NCBI GenBank assembly: GCA_023957015.1
Contig: JAMLHR010000026.1
Coordinates: 1-36,003, forward strand
Length of the DNA stretch: 36,003 bases
Direction: 5' to 3'
Origin: Thermomicrobiales bacterium
Lineage (GTDB): Bacteria; Chloroflexota; Chloroflexia; Thermomicrobiales; UBA6265
Translations under genes and position numbers: made by a program
The notes under the pieces: generated by a model
Databases searched by the model: none
Seen by the model: the letters and a program-made list of their open reading frames with translations, nothing else
Told to the model about the DNA's origin: nothing
Part shown: positions 1-8,980 of the stretch, piece by piece
Layout: each line of letters begins with the position of its first letter
Numbering within the stretch: the first letter of the stretch is position 1

Positions 1-648
1 AGTCTCGTCCCACGTATCCCATTCCGGTGTGGTGATGATTGGTCCCTCGATATTCGTGGCAAACGACCAGACATCAGTGAAACCAAGTGCATTCAGCCTC
101 TGCATGGCCTCGCGATGGCGACCGATGTTGAAGTCGCCACCGATAATCGTCTCAATCGCTGGATCAATGAGCGGTGTGATCTGTTCCACCAGAATCGCCA
201 GCTGTGCCGGGATACCTTCCACCACATAGGTGAGATGCGTGTTGATGTGGAGCAGGGGAGTGCCATTCACTGTCATCCTGGCCCAGGTTGCGATGCGCGG
301 TAGGTCCTCGTTCGGCATACGTGAGCCTGGTACCTCCGGCCTAGGACTGAGCCAGAACGTACCAGTTGCCTCCACCTCGCAGCAGCGACGGTCGACGAAA
401 ATAGCGGCGTACTCGCCACCCCAGGCGGGATCGCGACCCTCGCCATACATGTCGTAATGTTCCAACTCATCGCGCAGGTAGGCGAGCTGGTACTCATATC
501 CCTCCTGCGTCCCCAGAATCGTCGGTTGCTGGCTGCGGATCGTCTCGACCAGCGCCTGCTTCCGCTGTTCCCAGTGAGGTAGATCGCCACCATTCTTGAG
601 GTTGTAGGTCATCACTCGGGTATCGGGGGTGTCGAAGATGGATGGCAT
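1..648 (-). CDS. Endonuclease/exonuclease/phosphatase (EEP) family protein, 3' end beyond the window
   Basis: I translated this by hand from the ATG at 648; 216 codons are open to the window edge, so the C-terminus is missing. The EEP (DNase I/AP endonuclease/sphingomyelinase-like) fold is shown by MTYNLKNGG (Asn16), GTQEG with the metal-binding Glu49, HINTHL (His134/His138) and GGDFNIG (Asp172, Asn174). The family hydrolyses phosphodiester or phosphomonoester bonds with Mg2+; the substrate cannot be told from sequence. There is no signal peptide, so it is probably cytoplasmic. It starts 8 bases after the methyltransferase stop and is the last visible gene of the glycosyltransferase/flippase run. 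Confidence 0.8.
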   Translation of the reverse strand, partial: MPSIFDTPDTRVMTYNLKNGGDLPHWEQRKQALVETIRSQQPTILGTQEGYEYQLAYLRDELEHYDMYGEGRDPAWGGEYAAIFVDRRCCEVEATGTFWLSPRPEVPGSRMPNEDLPRIATWARMTVNGTPLLHINTHLTYVVEGIPAQLAILVEQITPLIDPAIETIIGGDFNIGRHREAMQRLNALGFTDVWSFATNIEGPIITTPEWDTWDET

Positions 649-656
649 GGAAGGCT

Positions 657-1295
657 CTACCCCCGTACCTTACCGACGCAGATCGTCCACGGCATGGAGC
701 CGGTGAGGAGTACCACATCCAGCTCCTGGCTGACGAACTCGCCGAAACCGCCCTTGCTCCAGAAGTTGCGATGATCGGGATCGCTGCCCTTTGGCGTGAT
801 ATTCAGGTTCTTGCCGCGAGCGGCGTTCGCCAGACAGAAGAATGGCTCATGCGGCACGCTGAGGACCACGTAATCCTTCGCCACCCGAGCCACTTCCTTC
901 AGCGCCTTATCCGGCTCATACAGGTGCTCGAATACCTCGAAGGAGACAGCCACATCGAACGCATTGTCGTCGTGCTTGATGTCATAGATGCTGCCGGTAT
1001 CGAAGGTCGCTCGTGGATTGCGGCGGCGGGCCAGCTCAACACTATCTGGGAGCACATCGAATCCGGTTATCTGCAGGGCGGGAATCGCGGTCAGCAATAC
1101 CTCGTCGACGAAGCCTTCACCACAACCACAGTCGAGCAGCGTTGTCGGCTCGAGTTCCGCCACGATAGTCGCGATGCTGGTGTGAAAACGATCGATCAAT
1201 GCCCGTTGCAGTTTGCTGGAACTGGTGTGCTTGCGATAGTTGGAGGTATCCACGGACGATTGCGGTTCGTAACGGTAAGTCTCCGAAATACTCAC
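657..1295 (-). CDS. Class I SAM-dependent methyltransferase
   Basis: A 212-residue protein with the Rossmann SAM-binding motif I LLDCGCGEG (about 53-61), the motif II acidic residue in GFD (Asp80), a motif like DVAVSFEVFEHLYEP after strand 4, and VVLSVPHEP further on. This is a Methyltransf_11/UbiE-like small-molecule or lipid methyltransferase layout. The acceptor is unknown. It lies 18 bases downstream of the flippase-like gene and 8 bases before the EEP gene, so it is probably in the same transcript as the polyprenyl-phosphate glycosyltransferase. That suggests, as inference only, a role in modifying an envelope glycan or lipid. Confidence 0.85.
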   Translation of the reverse strand: MSISETYRYEPQSSVDTSNYRKHTSSSKLQRALIDRFHTSIATIVAELEPTTLLDCGCGEGFVDEVLLTAIPALQITGFDVLPDSVELARRRNPRATFDTGSIYDIKHDDNAFDVAVSFEVFEHLYEPDKALKEVARVAKDYVVLSVPHEPFFCLANAARGKNLNITPKGSDPDHRNFWSKGGFGEFVSQELDVVLLTGSMPWTICVGKVRG

Positions 1296-1313
1296 TGAGA
1301 TTCTCCTCGTGGA

Positions 1314-2318
1314 TTAGGCTGATTCAGGTTGGGGAAGCTGAGCGTCCCCGCGGCGTGCCAACCAAATACGAACGATGCCATACAAAACGGGAATGGCCAG
1401 GAAGAGCGCCATTCGATACATCACAGCCGCGGCAACGACTTCGGCACCGGGCACATTGGCGAGACGAGCGACGACATACATCATCGCCTCCCTGACCACC
1501 GCACCACCCGGTATCGGACTCAGCATCCCGACCAACATCGGTAATGTGGTCAGTCCAAGGATAAACCGGGCATCGGTTTGAACACCCATGGCTTGCACCA
1601 GGAGCGCCAGCACGATTCCCTGCAGAATCCAGTACAGTACTGTGGTGCCGAACGCCATGGCCGCCTCGGCCGGTCGATCCAGTGGCGAGACGATGATGCG
1701 CTTGATGAAGTTCACCGCGCGTCGGCGTTGTTCCGCCCGTCGGAAGAAGATCACCATCAGTATCAGCACAGCCACGAATCCGATGATGGCGAACATCTCG
1801 TAGCGGGATGCGTTCTCGCCGAGTTCGTTGGCGACTGCGGTTGTTGATCCCCGCGCCAGGATCAGCCAGATGATCGTGCCGATACCCAGCACAATGACAT
1901 CCATACCGATTTCCCAGAGCGCCACCACGCCGGTGGCATGGTGATCGAGCCCTAGTGCGCGCTTGGTCAGCGCAGCCCGACTCGGTACGGCAAGTCCAAC
2001 CGGGGCGGCGTAGTTGATGACAACGGACGTCAGAAACGCTTCTGCGGCTCGGGGGAGATCACTCCAGCCCTGTGCCATCTTCACCAGTTGGTGCCATCGA
2101 ACGGCGAGCAACCACAAACTGAAGAGATAGATCGGTGTCGCATAGAGCAGTTGGCGTGTATTGGCCTCGCGCACAACCCGCCAGAGCTCCGCCAACGATC
2201 CCTGCCACCAGAGCAGCAGCGTCGCAGCGAAAATGCAGATCGCGAAAATCAGCGGAGTCGGTATTCGCGAAAGTTTCCGCAGGCCACGCTTCGCGGTTTC
2301 GGCGGACGGTTGGTTCAC
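1314..2318 (-). CDS. Flippase-like membrane protein (lysylphosphatidylglycerol synthase TM / UPF0104 family)
   Basis: A 334-residue integral membrane protein with multiple hydrophobic segments (for example 20-38, 60-74, around 120-158, 176-190 and several in the C-terminal half). It has the family's conserved-looking stretch NYAAPVGLAVPSRAAL near residues 100-115 and a PIPGGAVVREA-like turn near 270-280. Relatives are the membrane half of MprF and the AglD/UPF0104 proteins, often encoded next to DPM1-type glycosyltransferases and thought to move lipid-linked sugars or lipids. Here the start codon overlaps the stop of the GT2 gene by 4 bases (ATGA), indicating translational coupling and a shared pathway. 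The transported molecule is not identifiable. Confidence 0.85.
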   Translation of the reverse strand: MNQPSAETAKRGLRKLSRIPTPLIFAICIFAATLLLWWQGSLAELWRVVREANTRQLLYATPIYLFSLWLLAVRWHQLVKMAQGWSDLPRAAEAFLTSVVINYAAPVGLAVPSRAALTKRALGLDHHATGVVALWEIGMDVIVLGIGTIIWLILARGSTTAVANELGENASRYEMFAIIGFVAVLILMVIFFRRAEQRRRAVNFIKRIIVSPLDRPAEAAMAFGTTVLYWILQGIVLALLVQAMGVQTDARFILGLTTLPMLVGMLSPIPGGAVVREAMMYVVARLANVPGAEVVAAAVMYRMALFLAIPVLYGIVRIWLARRGDAQLPQPESA

Positions 2319-3394
2319 AGGGTCTTCACGACCTCGACGCTATCGAGTTGCGGTCGATTGCCCAGACCGACGGTCTCGCGCAGTGGCAGCAACTTGTCCG
2401 GTTGGGGGGCGTTATTCCCGAAGCTCAGGTACTCGCCGAGCAGTCCGAGCCCGAAGAACTGCGTGCCGATCACCATCATCAGCACCGCGAGCATCAGGAG
2501 CGGTCGTCCTCCGATGGCTTCGTGGTTCACGAACTTTTCGATTGCGAGCCAGAATCCCATCAATCCGCCCAGGAACATGAAGATGATGCCAGGCAGACCA
2601 AAGAGGTGCATGGGACGTTGGCGATATTGGGTGATGAAAACTACCGTGAGAAGATCGAGGAATCCCTTGGTGAGGCGTCCCCAGCCGTACTTGCTGCTAC
2701 CCCAGGTGCGGGGATGATGTTCCACCGGTAGTTCCGCGATGCGGAATCCCTCCGCGTTGGCCAGGACCGGTGTGAATCGATGCAGTTCGCCGTAAAGGCG
2801 GATATTCTCCGTCACATCATGGCGATAGGCCTTGAAGCCACAGTTGAAATCGTGAAGCTGAACACCGGTAGCCTTGCGCACGGTCCAGTTGAAGACTTTG
2901 CTCGGGAAGGTCTTGCCGAGTGGATCCTGCCGACGCTGCTTCCAGCCGGAGACGAGGTCATAGCCTTCATCCAGTTTGGCCAGAAATCGGCTGATCTCCT
3001 TGGGATCGTCCTGAAGATCACCATCCATCGTGATCACCACATCGCCGCGAGCGGCGGCGAATCCGTGACTGAGACCCTGTGCCTTGCCGAAGTTGCGGCG
3101 ATGGCGTAAACCGACCACCCGAGGATCGGTCTCATTCAGTTCGGTGATGATCTCCCAAGTGCGATCGGTGGAACCGTCATCAACGACCAGGATCTCGAAC
3201 GGTAATCCGGTCGCCTCAAGTTCCGGTACCAGCGAGTTATAGAGATCCTGCAGATTGCCTTCCTCATTCATTACCGGTACGAGCACGGTCAGGGATCGCA
3301 TCGGATCCGGATGAATGTCGGAGACAAGTCGCGGAACGGTGGCGAAGGAAACCGGCTGTGGAATTGGTGTGGAACGTGATTGGGCAGAATGCAC
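2315..3394 (-). CDS. Polyprenyl-phosphate-type glycosyltransferase, GT2 family with C-terminal membrane anchor
   Basis: A 359-residue protein with a GT-A domain: LTVLVPVMNEEGN (about 35-47), VVDDGSTD (70-77), and the DxD-like MDGDLQDDP (123-131). Two predicted membrane helices follow near 264-287 and 299-322. This is the DPM1/GtrB/ArnC-like plan: transfer of a nucleotide-activated sugar to polyprenyl phosphate on the cytoplasmic face. The chosen start is GTG at 3394, with GGAG upstream; an ATG at residue 32 (just before the GT domain) is an alternative. The stop overlaps the flippase-like gene by 4 bases. A candidate promoter and hairpin precede it at 3426-3482. The lipid-linked sugar could serve the PMT-like enzyme at 18392-19798, which is inference. 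Confidence 0.88.
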   Translation of the reverse strand: MHSAQSRSTPIPQPVSFATVPRLVSDIHPDPMRSLTVLVPVMNEEGNLQDLYNSLVPELEATGLPFEILVVDDGSTDRTWEIITELNETDPRVVGLRHRRNFGKAQGLSHGFAAARGDVVITMDGDLQDDPKEISRFLAKLDEGYDLVSGWKQRRQDPLGKTFPSKVFNWTVRKATGVQLHDFNCGFKAYRHDVTENIRLYGELHRFTPVLANAEGFRIAELPVEHHPRTWGSSKYGWGRLTKGFLDLLTVVFITQYRQRPMHLFGLPGIIFMFLGGLMGFWLAIEKFVNHEAIGGRPLLMLAVLMMVIGTQFFGLGLLGEYLSFGNNAPQPDKLLPLRETVGLGNRPQLDSVEVVKTL

Positions 3395-3425
3395 GGCGTT
3401 GATAGCTCCAGCGTGAATATGCGAC

Positions 3426-3442
3426 CAGGGTGTCTCACCCTG
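3426..3442 (-). other. Perfect 7-bp hairpin in the GT2 leader
   Basis: CAGGGTG and CACCCTG flank a 3-base loop, downstream of the candidate -10 and upstream of the GTG start at 3394. No T run follows, so it is not a classical terminator. It may be a leader structure or the end of the anti-sigma transcript. Confidence 0.4.
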
Positions 3443-3453
3443 CCCCGGGCCTG

Positions 3454-3482
3454 ACTATACGCCTGTTGACGGCCCCACGCAA
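3454..3482 (-). promoter_or_regulatory. Candidate promoter for the glycosyltransferase/flippase operon
   Basis: On the minus strand TTGCGT (3482-3477) and TATAGT (3459-3454) are separated by exactly 17 bases, in the 91-base gap between the anti-sigma gene and the GT2 gene. The -10 matches the housekeeping consensus at 5 of 6 positions and the -35 only at its TTG. It would separate GT2 transcription from the sigma/anti-sigma pair. Not verified. Confidence 0.4.
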
Positions 3483-3485
3483 ATC

Positions 3486-4283
3486 CTAATCGCCGGCAGG
3501 CGTTGACTCCGATGGGGCTGGTTCATCACCGTTGATAGCCTGATTTGGTGCGACGCTCAGTTCCTGGGTGCCGTCGTTCCGCATCACGTAGATCTGCTTG
3601 TACGTGCTGATTTCCTTGGGAAAGGTCACCGTCTGCATGGCACTACCGCTATCGGCAACAACCAGATCGTCGACCTTCCAGCGGTTGTCCTCATGATCCA
3701 CGCACCAAATCTCGTGCTTTTCGCTTGGATCGAGATTCCAGGCCATCATCGTGCCATCTTTGCTATCCGGATCGGCACCGATGTGTCCACCGGACTGATC
3801 ATCGCTGGATTGCATGGCGTAGACCTGGAAGTTCCGCCCAGACATAGAGGTACTGCTCTCGTTGCTGGGAAGCAGATTCCATAGTCCTATAACCGCGAGC
3901 GCCACGCAGAACCCCGCGAAAACCGAACCGAACGTCCACATCGGTCGTGAAGGGGCCTTGCGGCCGCGAATTCGTGATTCGGATTTTCGCGGCGAGGGGA
4001 TACGCGTAGGCTCGGCATCACGCTCCTGGAGGAAACGCTCATGGAGCCTGAGCTTGAGTGCGGCGTCGGGTTCGATCTGGTTGACCGCGAACGGCAACAA
4101 CTGCACGGCGGTATCCAGGCGTGCCAACTCAGCCCGGCAGATAGAGCAACCGCTCAGGTGATGCTCGAATCGCTCCTGATCCTCCGCCTCCAGGATACCC
4201 AGAGCGGCTTCTTCTATGTGATCGGAACAGAACAGGCAATCGTCTGACTCCGCCAGATTGTCTATGACGTCGTGATCGTTCAT
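3486..4283 (-). CDS. RskA-like membrane anti-sigma factor
   Basis: A 265-residue protein. The N-terminal zinc-associated anti-sigma motif H-x3-C-x2-C is visible as His42, Cys46 and Cys49 (HLSGCSIC). One membrane helix lies near 116-138. The C-terminal extracytoplasmic domain (about 150-250) contains the anti-sigma-K signature pattern MMAWNLDPSEKHEIW and ends in an acidic, Ser/Pro-rich tail. It should hold the adjacent ECF sigma factor at the membrane until a signal triggers release, typically by regulated proteolysis. Its start overlaps the sigma gene stop by 4 bases (ATGA), the usual arrangement for a cognate pair. The signal sensed is unknown. Confidence 0.88.
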   Translation of the reverse strand: MNDHDVIDNLAESDDCLFCSDHIEEAALGILEAEDQERFEHHLSGCSICRAELARLDTAVQLLPFAVNQIEPDAALKLRLHERFLQERDAEPTRIPSPRKSESRIRGRKAPSRPMWTFGSVFAGFCVALAVIGLWNLLPSNESSTSMSGRNFQVYAMQSSDDQSGGHIGADPDSKDGTMMAWNLDPSEKHEIWCVDHEDNRWKVDDLVVADSGSAMQTVTFPKEISTYKQIYVMRNDGTQELSVAPNQAINGDEPAPSESTPAGD

Positions 4284-4912
4284 GTCGCTTCCAGTGATTG
4301 CAGTTCCACCGATTCCTGCATTTTTCTCAGTGCCAGACGCATACGCGTTTTGATCGTTCCCAGCGGTGTATCCAGTAACTCCGAGATCTCCCGCTGAGTG
4401 AGACCGTTGAAGTACGCCAGTTCCAGTACCTCTCGCTGAGGTTGTGGTAACTGATCCATTGCCTTTCGCACTAACTCCCGCCGTTCGGTCAGGATGGCGT
4501 GCGTGTCCATTGAGATACCGTCAGCTCGCAACGAGATCATCAGTTCCGTCTGATCCTCTGCCTGCTGTTTCTGTGGTCGTCGTTGCTGCTTGCGAATCTC
4601 ATCAATGGCCATGTTATGCGTAATGCTCAGCAGCCAACTAATCAGACTCCCGCGGGCATCCGTGAACCGACTTGCCCGCCGCCAGGCACGCAAATACACC
4701 TCTTGCAGCAGCTCCTCCGCTTGATCGCGATCGCCCATCATCCGCAACGCGAACGAGAAAACGGGTCGATGATAACGGTCATACAGCAGATCCATCGCCT
4801 CGGGATGACCCTCAGCAAGTGACTGCATCAGATCGGAATCCGATGCATCCGCGGAAAGCGGCGCGTATGGTGCGGAACGTTGGACGGTCACGCGCCGCAA
4901 TCCGACAGACAT
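4280..4912 (-). CDS. ECF-family RNA polymerase sigma factor (SigK-like)
   Basis: A 210-residue sigma-70 family protein with only regions 2 and 4. Region 2 (about 35-110) includes RMMGDRDQAEELLQEVYLRAW and ITHNMAIDEIRKQQRR. Region 4 (about 145-200) includes LPQPQREVLELAYFNGLTQ and the helix-turn-helix EISELLDTPLGTIKTRMR. The N-terminus of about 30 residues is unconserved. It overlaps the RskA-like anti-sigma gene, so it is probably controlled by it and may autoregulate. The 61-base gap from nadB leaves room for a promoter, but I could not pick a convincing one. The SigK assignment rests mainly on the RskA-type partner. Confidence 0.9.
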   Translation of the reverse strand: MSVGLRRVTVQRSAPYAPLSADASDSDLMQSLAEGHPEAMDLLYDRYHRPVFSFALRMMGDRDQAEELLQEVYLRAWRRASRFTDARGSLISWLLSITHNMAIDEIRKQQRRPQKQQAEDQTELMISLRADGISMDTHAILTERRELVRKAMDQLPQPQREVLELAYFNGLTQREISELLDTPLGTIKTRMRLALRKMQESVELQSLEAT

Positions 4913-4973
4913 CGGACCACTGCCGATCTACCCTCGTATACGCGCATATCGTCAAGATGGATGTAGGTGATGT

Positions 4974-6623
4974 TCATACCGTGCTGCTCCATGGCCAGTT
5001 CGCGTGGAGTTCTCCGAAATAGCGTACGGTATTTTGCGCGTCGTCGTCCTCGTAGGGACTGACGATCTGATGCATACCATCCAGATCAGCATCAGTTTCC
5101 GGCCAGTCCGAGCGAATATGGCCGCCGCGGCTCTCTTCCCGATCCAGCGCGGAGAGCACGACCTGTTTGCTGACTAGCCGCATGTTTCTCGTCATCAGCG
5201 CCATGCGATCACGCGAGAGCGGCAGATCGGGTGTGGAATCGATGAATGTGAGTGCACGCAGCAGATCCTCGCGATTGCGCTCGACGCCAACCCACTCGGT
5301 CATGCGACGTCGCACGTTCTTTTGATCGGGAATCGTATCGTCGATCACAGCGAGATCCTGATCAATGCGATCCTCCGGTACACCGGCAGGAGGCAACACG
5401 CTATTCTCTAGCGCATCGGAAGCATTGATACCGAAAACCAAGCCCTCCAGCAGGCTATTGCTCGCCAGTCGATTGGCACCATGGACACCGGTGCAGGCGA
5501 CTTCGCCGATCGCTAACAGGCCAGCTCTGGAGGTGCGTCCTTGTGCGTCCGCGATCACGCCTCCCATATAGTAGTGGGCCGCTGGAGCTACCGGGATCAA
5601 TTCGGTGCTCATGGAAACACCCGCATCCGCCAGCATCTGCTCGATCGTGGGGAATCGATGTCGGATCAACTCCGGATCAAGGTGACGGACATCCAGGAAA
5701 ACCTGGTTGCCCGGTTGATTCAGTTGCTTCTGGATTGAACCCGCCACCACATTCCGTGGTGCCAACTCGCCCCGCGGATCGACATCGAGCATGAAACGCT
5801 CACCAGCGGAGTTCACCAGATATGCTCCCTCGCCGCGGACCGCCTCCGAGATCAGGAACGGTGCCACGTCTGGCTTGCGCAGCACCGTTGGGTGAAACTG
5901 CACGAACTCCAGATCGGCCAGATCGATACCCGCACGGAGCGCCATCGCGACACCATCAGCGGTCGCCCCCTTCGGATTGCTTGTGATATTCCACAGTCGC
6001 CCGGCACCACCGTTAGCGAGAACCGTTGCTCGCGCCAGCATGCGCTCGATTGTTCCGTTCTCGAGGAGCACGGTAACACCACCGATCGCGTCATCCCGAT
6101 TCAGCACGAGATCGACCGCCAGTGAGTTCTCGACAACGCGGGTGTTCTTGCGGCGGCGTAAGCGCTCTACCAGCGCCCGCTCGATCTCGGCACCGGTGGC
6201 ATCGCCACCGGCGTGGAGGATACGACGGCGGGAGTGGGCCGCTTCCTGACCGAGCTGAAGCGTGTTGCCATTCAGATCAAACCGTGCTCCCTGACGAAGT
6301 AACCAGCGCACCGCGCTGGCTCCGCGTTCCACCAGACCAGTGGCCGTATCAGCATCGGTCAATCCGTCGCCTGCATCGATCGTGTCCTTCAAATGAAGGT
6401 GAGCGCTGTCTTCCGGACCAATCGCCGCCGCCATACCGCCCTGGGCGTAGCGCGTATTGCTTTCGCCCAGTTCGTTCTTGGTCAATACCGTCAGGGAGTA
6501 TGTATCCGGCAGCCGCAGGGCGAAGCTGAGTCCCGCGATACCGGCGCCGATCACGACGACATCCTGCGTGCTTTCGGTATCAAACGTGCGCAGCCGGGTT
6601 GATTCGTTTGGAGTTAGTGTCAT
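4974..6623 (-). CDS. nadB: L-aspartate oxidase
   Basis: A 549-residue flavoprotein that oxidises L-aspartate to iminoaspartate, the first step of de novo NAD synthesis. The N-terminal FAD site is VVVIGAGIAGLS (about 22-33). The family motif TRYAQGGMAAAI follows near 57-68. HYYMGGVIADAQGRTSRAGLLAIGEVACTGVHGANRLASNSLLEG-type sequence, continuous near residues 345-390 and diagnostic of NadB/SdhA flavoproteins, precedes a helical C-terminal domain. Length fits the family. It starts 3 bases after the adenine deaminase stop, so the two are almost certainly co-transcribed. nadA and nadC are not in the window. Confidence 0.95.
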   Translation of the reverse strand: MTLTPNESTRLRTFDTESTQDVVVIGAGIAGLSFALRLPDTYSLTVLTKNELGESNTRYAQGGMAAAIGPEDSAHLHLKDTIDAGDGLTDADTATGLVERGASAVRWLLRQGARFDLNGNTLQLGQEAAHSRRRILHAGGDATGAEIERALVERLRRRKNTRVVENSLAVDLVLNRDDAIGGVTVLLENGTIERMLARATVLANGGAGRLWNITSNPKGATADGVAMALRAGIDLADLEFVQFHPTVLRKPDVAPFLISEAVRGEGAYLVNSAGERFMLDVDPRGELAPRNVVAGSIQKQLNQPGNQVFLDVRHLDPELIRHRFPTIEQMLADAGVSMSTELIPVAPAAHYYMGGVIADAQGRTSRAGLLAIGEVACTGVHGANRLASNSLLEGLVFGINASDALENSVLPPAGVPEDRIDQDLAVIDDTIPDQKNVRRRMTEWVGVERNREDLLRALTFIDSTPDLPLSRDRMALMTRNMRLVSKQVVLSALDREESRGGHIRSDWPETDADLDGMHQIVSPYEDDDAQNTVRYFGELHANWPWSSTV

Positions 6624-6626
6624 TGG

Positions 6627-8372
6627 TCACTCGTGGGATGAAGTCGTGAGGTCAAGTAGCCCGCGGTCCGTTAATCGGGCTTCCGGGATAACTGACAATG
6701 AGAGAAATGCCAGCGTACCGAACGGATCATGCAATGTGCAGCCAAGCCGCTGCACCTCCTTGCGTAGAGCATCATACGCCCTGGCCACATCTGACAACGG
6801 TTCATAGGTCATCAAACCGGCAATCGGTAAGGGGATATGGCCCAGGACTTCGCCATCCGCGACCGCGGCCAGACCACCTTGCGATTCCGCCACGATCGCG
6901 ACCGCGGCCAGGATGTCTTCATCGGAGACACCAACAGCGATGATGTTGTGGGCGTCATGGGCGACGGTGCTGGCAATGGCGCCGCGACTCAAACCGAATC
7001 CACGGGTGAAGCCGATGCCAATCCGACCGGTGGCGTGATGTCGCTCAATGGAAACGGTCTTGAGTAAGTCCTGCGTTGGATCGCTGAGGGCGATGTCGTC
7101 ACGGGTGGTGGGTTCGATCTCGATCAACCTGGTGACGATTTGCCCAGGGATCACCTCGATACCTTTGCGGGCATCGACCGCCGCGATCTGGAGCTGGGAT
7201 CGTCGCACCGGAGCGAGATTGACCGTGTGAAGCAATTCATGCGGCACATCGATCTCGGGCAGATCCACGATCAACTGCCCGTCGATGGCAACTACCTCGC
7301 CGCGGAAGAGCGTCTGCTCAACGGTGAGATTGGTCAGGTTGTCCAGAATCACCAGATTGGCGTCGTATCCCGGTGCGACCGCGCCAAGCTTACTCAACTT
7401 CCAATACTGCGCAGCATTCCAGGTGGCCATGCGGATCGCCCGGATCGGATCGAGTCCGCCGGAGATGGCGAGCCGCAAGATATCGTCTACATGCCCGACC
7501 TCGGCCAGGTCGTGGCAGTCGCGATCGTCGGACGCGAAGCAGATACGGGGATAGGTCTTGTCGTTGACCAGCGGTAACAGTTCGTGCAGGTTCTTCTCGC
7601 TGGAGCCTTCGCGGATCATGATCATCAGACCATTGCGCAGCTTCTCCTGGGCCTCCTCCAGTGTCACCGATTCGTGATCGGAATCGATGCCAGCGGCGAT
7701 GTAACCGGTGAGCGGAACACCGGTCATCATCGGACTATGGCCATCAATGCGGTGCCCCCGCGCCGCCGCGAAGATATCCGCGACGTCCTGTTCACCGGCG
7801 AGCACGGCCGGGAAGTTCATCATCTCGCCGAGGCCAACTGTCTCCGGCCAGCCCAGCATCTCCTCGATATCGCTGGTGGGCCATTCGGCACCAGGACTTT
7901 CGTGCGCGCTCGCGGGCACGCAGCTTGGTGCGGTGAAGCGGACATTGAGCGGCAGACCCTGCGCGGCAACGCGCATGGCGCAGATACCATCGAGACCGGC
8001 GACGTTTGCCATCTCGTGGGGATCGGTGACGATGAGACCAGTGCCATGTGGCACCACGGCCTCGGCGAAGCGTGGCATCCACAATAGACTTGCTTCGGTA
8101 TGGATATGAGCGTCGATGAACGACGGCGCGATAATCTGTCCGTTAAGTGTGATCTCCGTGCGCGTCAGCGGAAAGCTGCCAACGCCGACGATCACACCCG
8201 CGTCGATCGCCACATCCGCCTCGATCAGTTCCTCGGTGAAGACATTGAGCACACGTCCACCGCGAATCACCAGTTCCGCTTCGTAGAGCCCCTGAGCCAC
8301 GGCAATGCGTCGTCGCCATTGCCATTTCCACATATTGATGCGTGCCTGCTCCGGTGAGAGTTCATGTTCCAC
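6627..8372 (-). CDS. ade: Adenine deaminase
   Basis: A 581-residue amidohydrolase converting adenine to hypoxanthine and ammonia in purine salvage. It has the metal-binding HxH in FIDAHIHTEAS (His89, His91), TDPHEMANVAG, GEMMNFPAV, a RIDGHSP motif and FASDDRDCHDL, all characteristic of the bacterial Ade family. A C-terminal domain (about 390-581) is present and length is normal. It lies 47 bases downstream of a hypothetical gene and 3 bases upstream of nadB. The ade-nadB pairing is not one I recognise as standard; the common theme could be nucleotide/nitrogen metabolism. Confidence 0.94.
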   Translation of the reverse strand: MEHELSPEQARINMWKWQWRRRIAVAQGLYEAELVIRGGRVLNVFTEELIEADVAIDAGVIVGVGSFPLTRTEITLNGQIIAPSFIDAHIHTEASLLWMPRFAEAVVPHGTGLIVTDPHEMANVAGLDGICAMRVAAQGLPLNVRFTAPSCVPASAHESPGAEWPTSDIEEMLGWPETVGLGEMMNFPAVLAGEQDVADIFAAARGHRIDGHSPMMTGVPLTGYIAAGIDSDHESVTLEEAQEKLRNGLMIMIREGSSEKNLHELLPLVNDKTYPRICFASDDRDCHDLAEVGHVDDILRLAISGGLDPIRAIRMATWNAAQYWKLSKLGAVAPGYDANLVILDNLTNLTVEQTLFRGEVVAIDGQLIVDLPEIDVPHELLHTVNLAPVRRSQLQIAAVDARKGIEVIPGQIVTRLIEIEPTTRDDIALSDPTQDLLKTVSIERHHATGRIGIGFTRGFGLSRGAIASTVAHDAHNIIAVGVSDEDILAAVAIVAESQGGLAAVADGEVLGHIPLPIAGLMTYEPLSDVARAYDALRKEVQRLGCTLHDPFGTLAFLSLSVIPEARLTDRGLLDLTTSSHE

Positions 8373-8419
8373 ACGTCACCGTCCTTTGTTCTTACATGTG
8401 TGTTGATAGGTCGTAGGGC

Positions 8420-8980
8420 CTAATCCAGTTGTTGTTCGATCAACGTCAGGAGATCTTCCAGCTTGGGATGATTCTCGCGCACAAATTTACCGATCGCATC
8501 AGCGCGAGCAAAGGGGAGTTCATAGTGCTCTGCCACCGCCACGCCCTGATCGATGTCGTCCCAACGTGCGGTCTGGTGTGGTTCCAGGAAACCTCTGGCA
8601 ATGCGCGGGATCGCGATGCGTGCCAGGCGGCTTCGCGATGCTTGCTTGTAGATACTCTCCTCATCGGCATAGAGCCCGGGAGAGTTCATACCGAGAACCA
8701 CCTCGTAGCCGTCTTGTCCGACACGGACATCGATTCTGCCAAGCTCATCATCGGCGGCAATCGTCCAGCGGTTGTTCTCATCCAGCATGCCGTAGGCATA
8801 GTATCCGGCTGCCTTGAGCGAATAAAGAACGGGTAACAGCGTCTGGCGGTCAGCGGCAATTGATTCGTCTGGTAACAGCGAATCGCTATCATCGATCGGT
8901 TGAATATCGTCTGGGAGCACGGGCGGGACCTCACCTCGGTCGATCGGAAGTTTGCCACAGTATAGCGGCGGAGCCTTCAA
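8420..8980 (-). CDS. Conserved-looking hypothetical protein
   Basis: A 186-residue, acidic, soluble protein that I do not recognise. It has no signal peptide or membrane segment. The first 45 residues are Pro/Asp-rich and probably disordered. The centre (about 50-110) contains Tyr-rich GYYAYGMLDENNRWTIA followed by alternating hydrophobic and charged strands. The C-terminal half looks helical and ends in a leucine-rich stretch. Codon use resembles its neighbours, and it sits 47 bases upstream of ade on the same strand, so it probably leads the ade-nadB transcript. A coding call is supported by the long frame and the position; function is unknown. Confidence 0.65.
   Translation of the reverse strand: MKAPPLYCGKLPIDRGEVPPVLPDDIQPIDDSDSLLPDESIAADRQTLLPVLYSLKAAGYYAYGMLDENNRWTIAADDELGRIDVRVGQDGYEVVLGMNSPGLYADEESIYKQASRSRLARIAIPRIARGFLEPHQTARWDDIDQGVAVAEHYELPFARADAIGKFVRENHPKLEDLLTLIEQQLD

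Noticed and set aside
642..1298. A 218-codon plus-strand frame opposite the methyltransferase
   Set aside because: It is the antisense of a clear SAM methyltransferase with motifs I and II; its translation has no recognisable domain.
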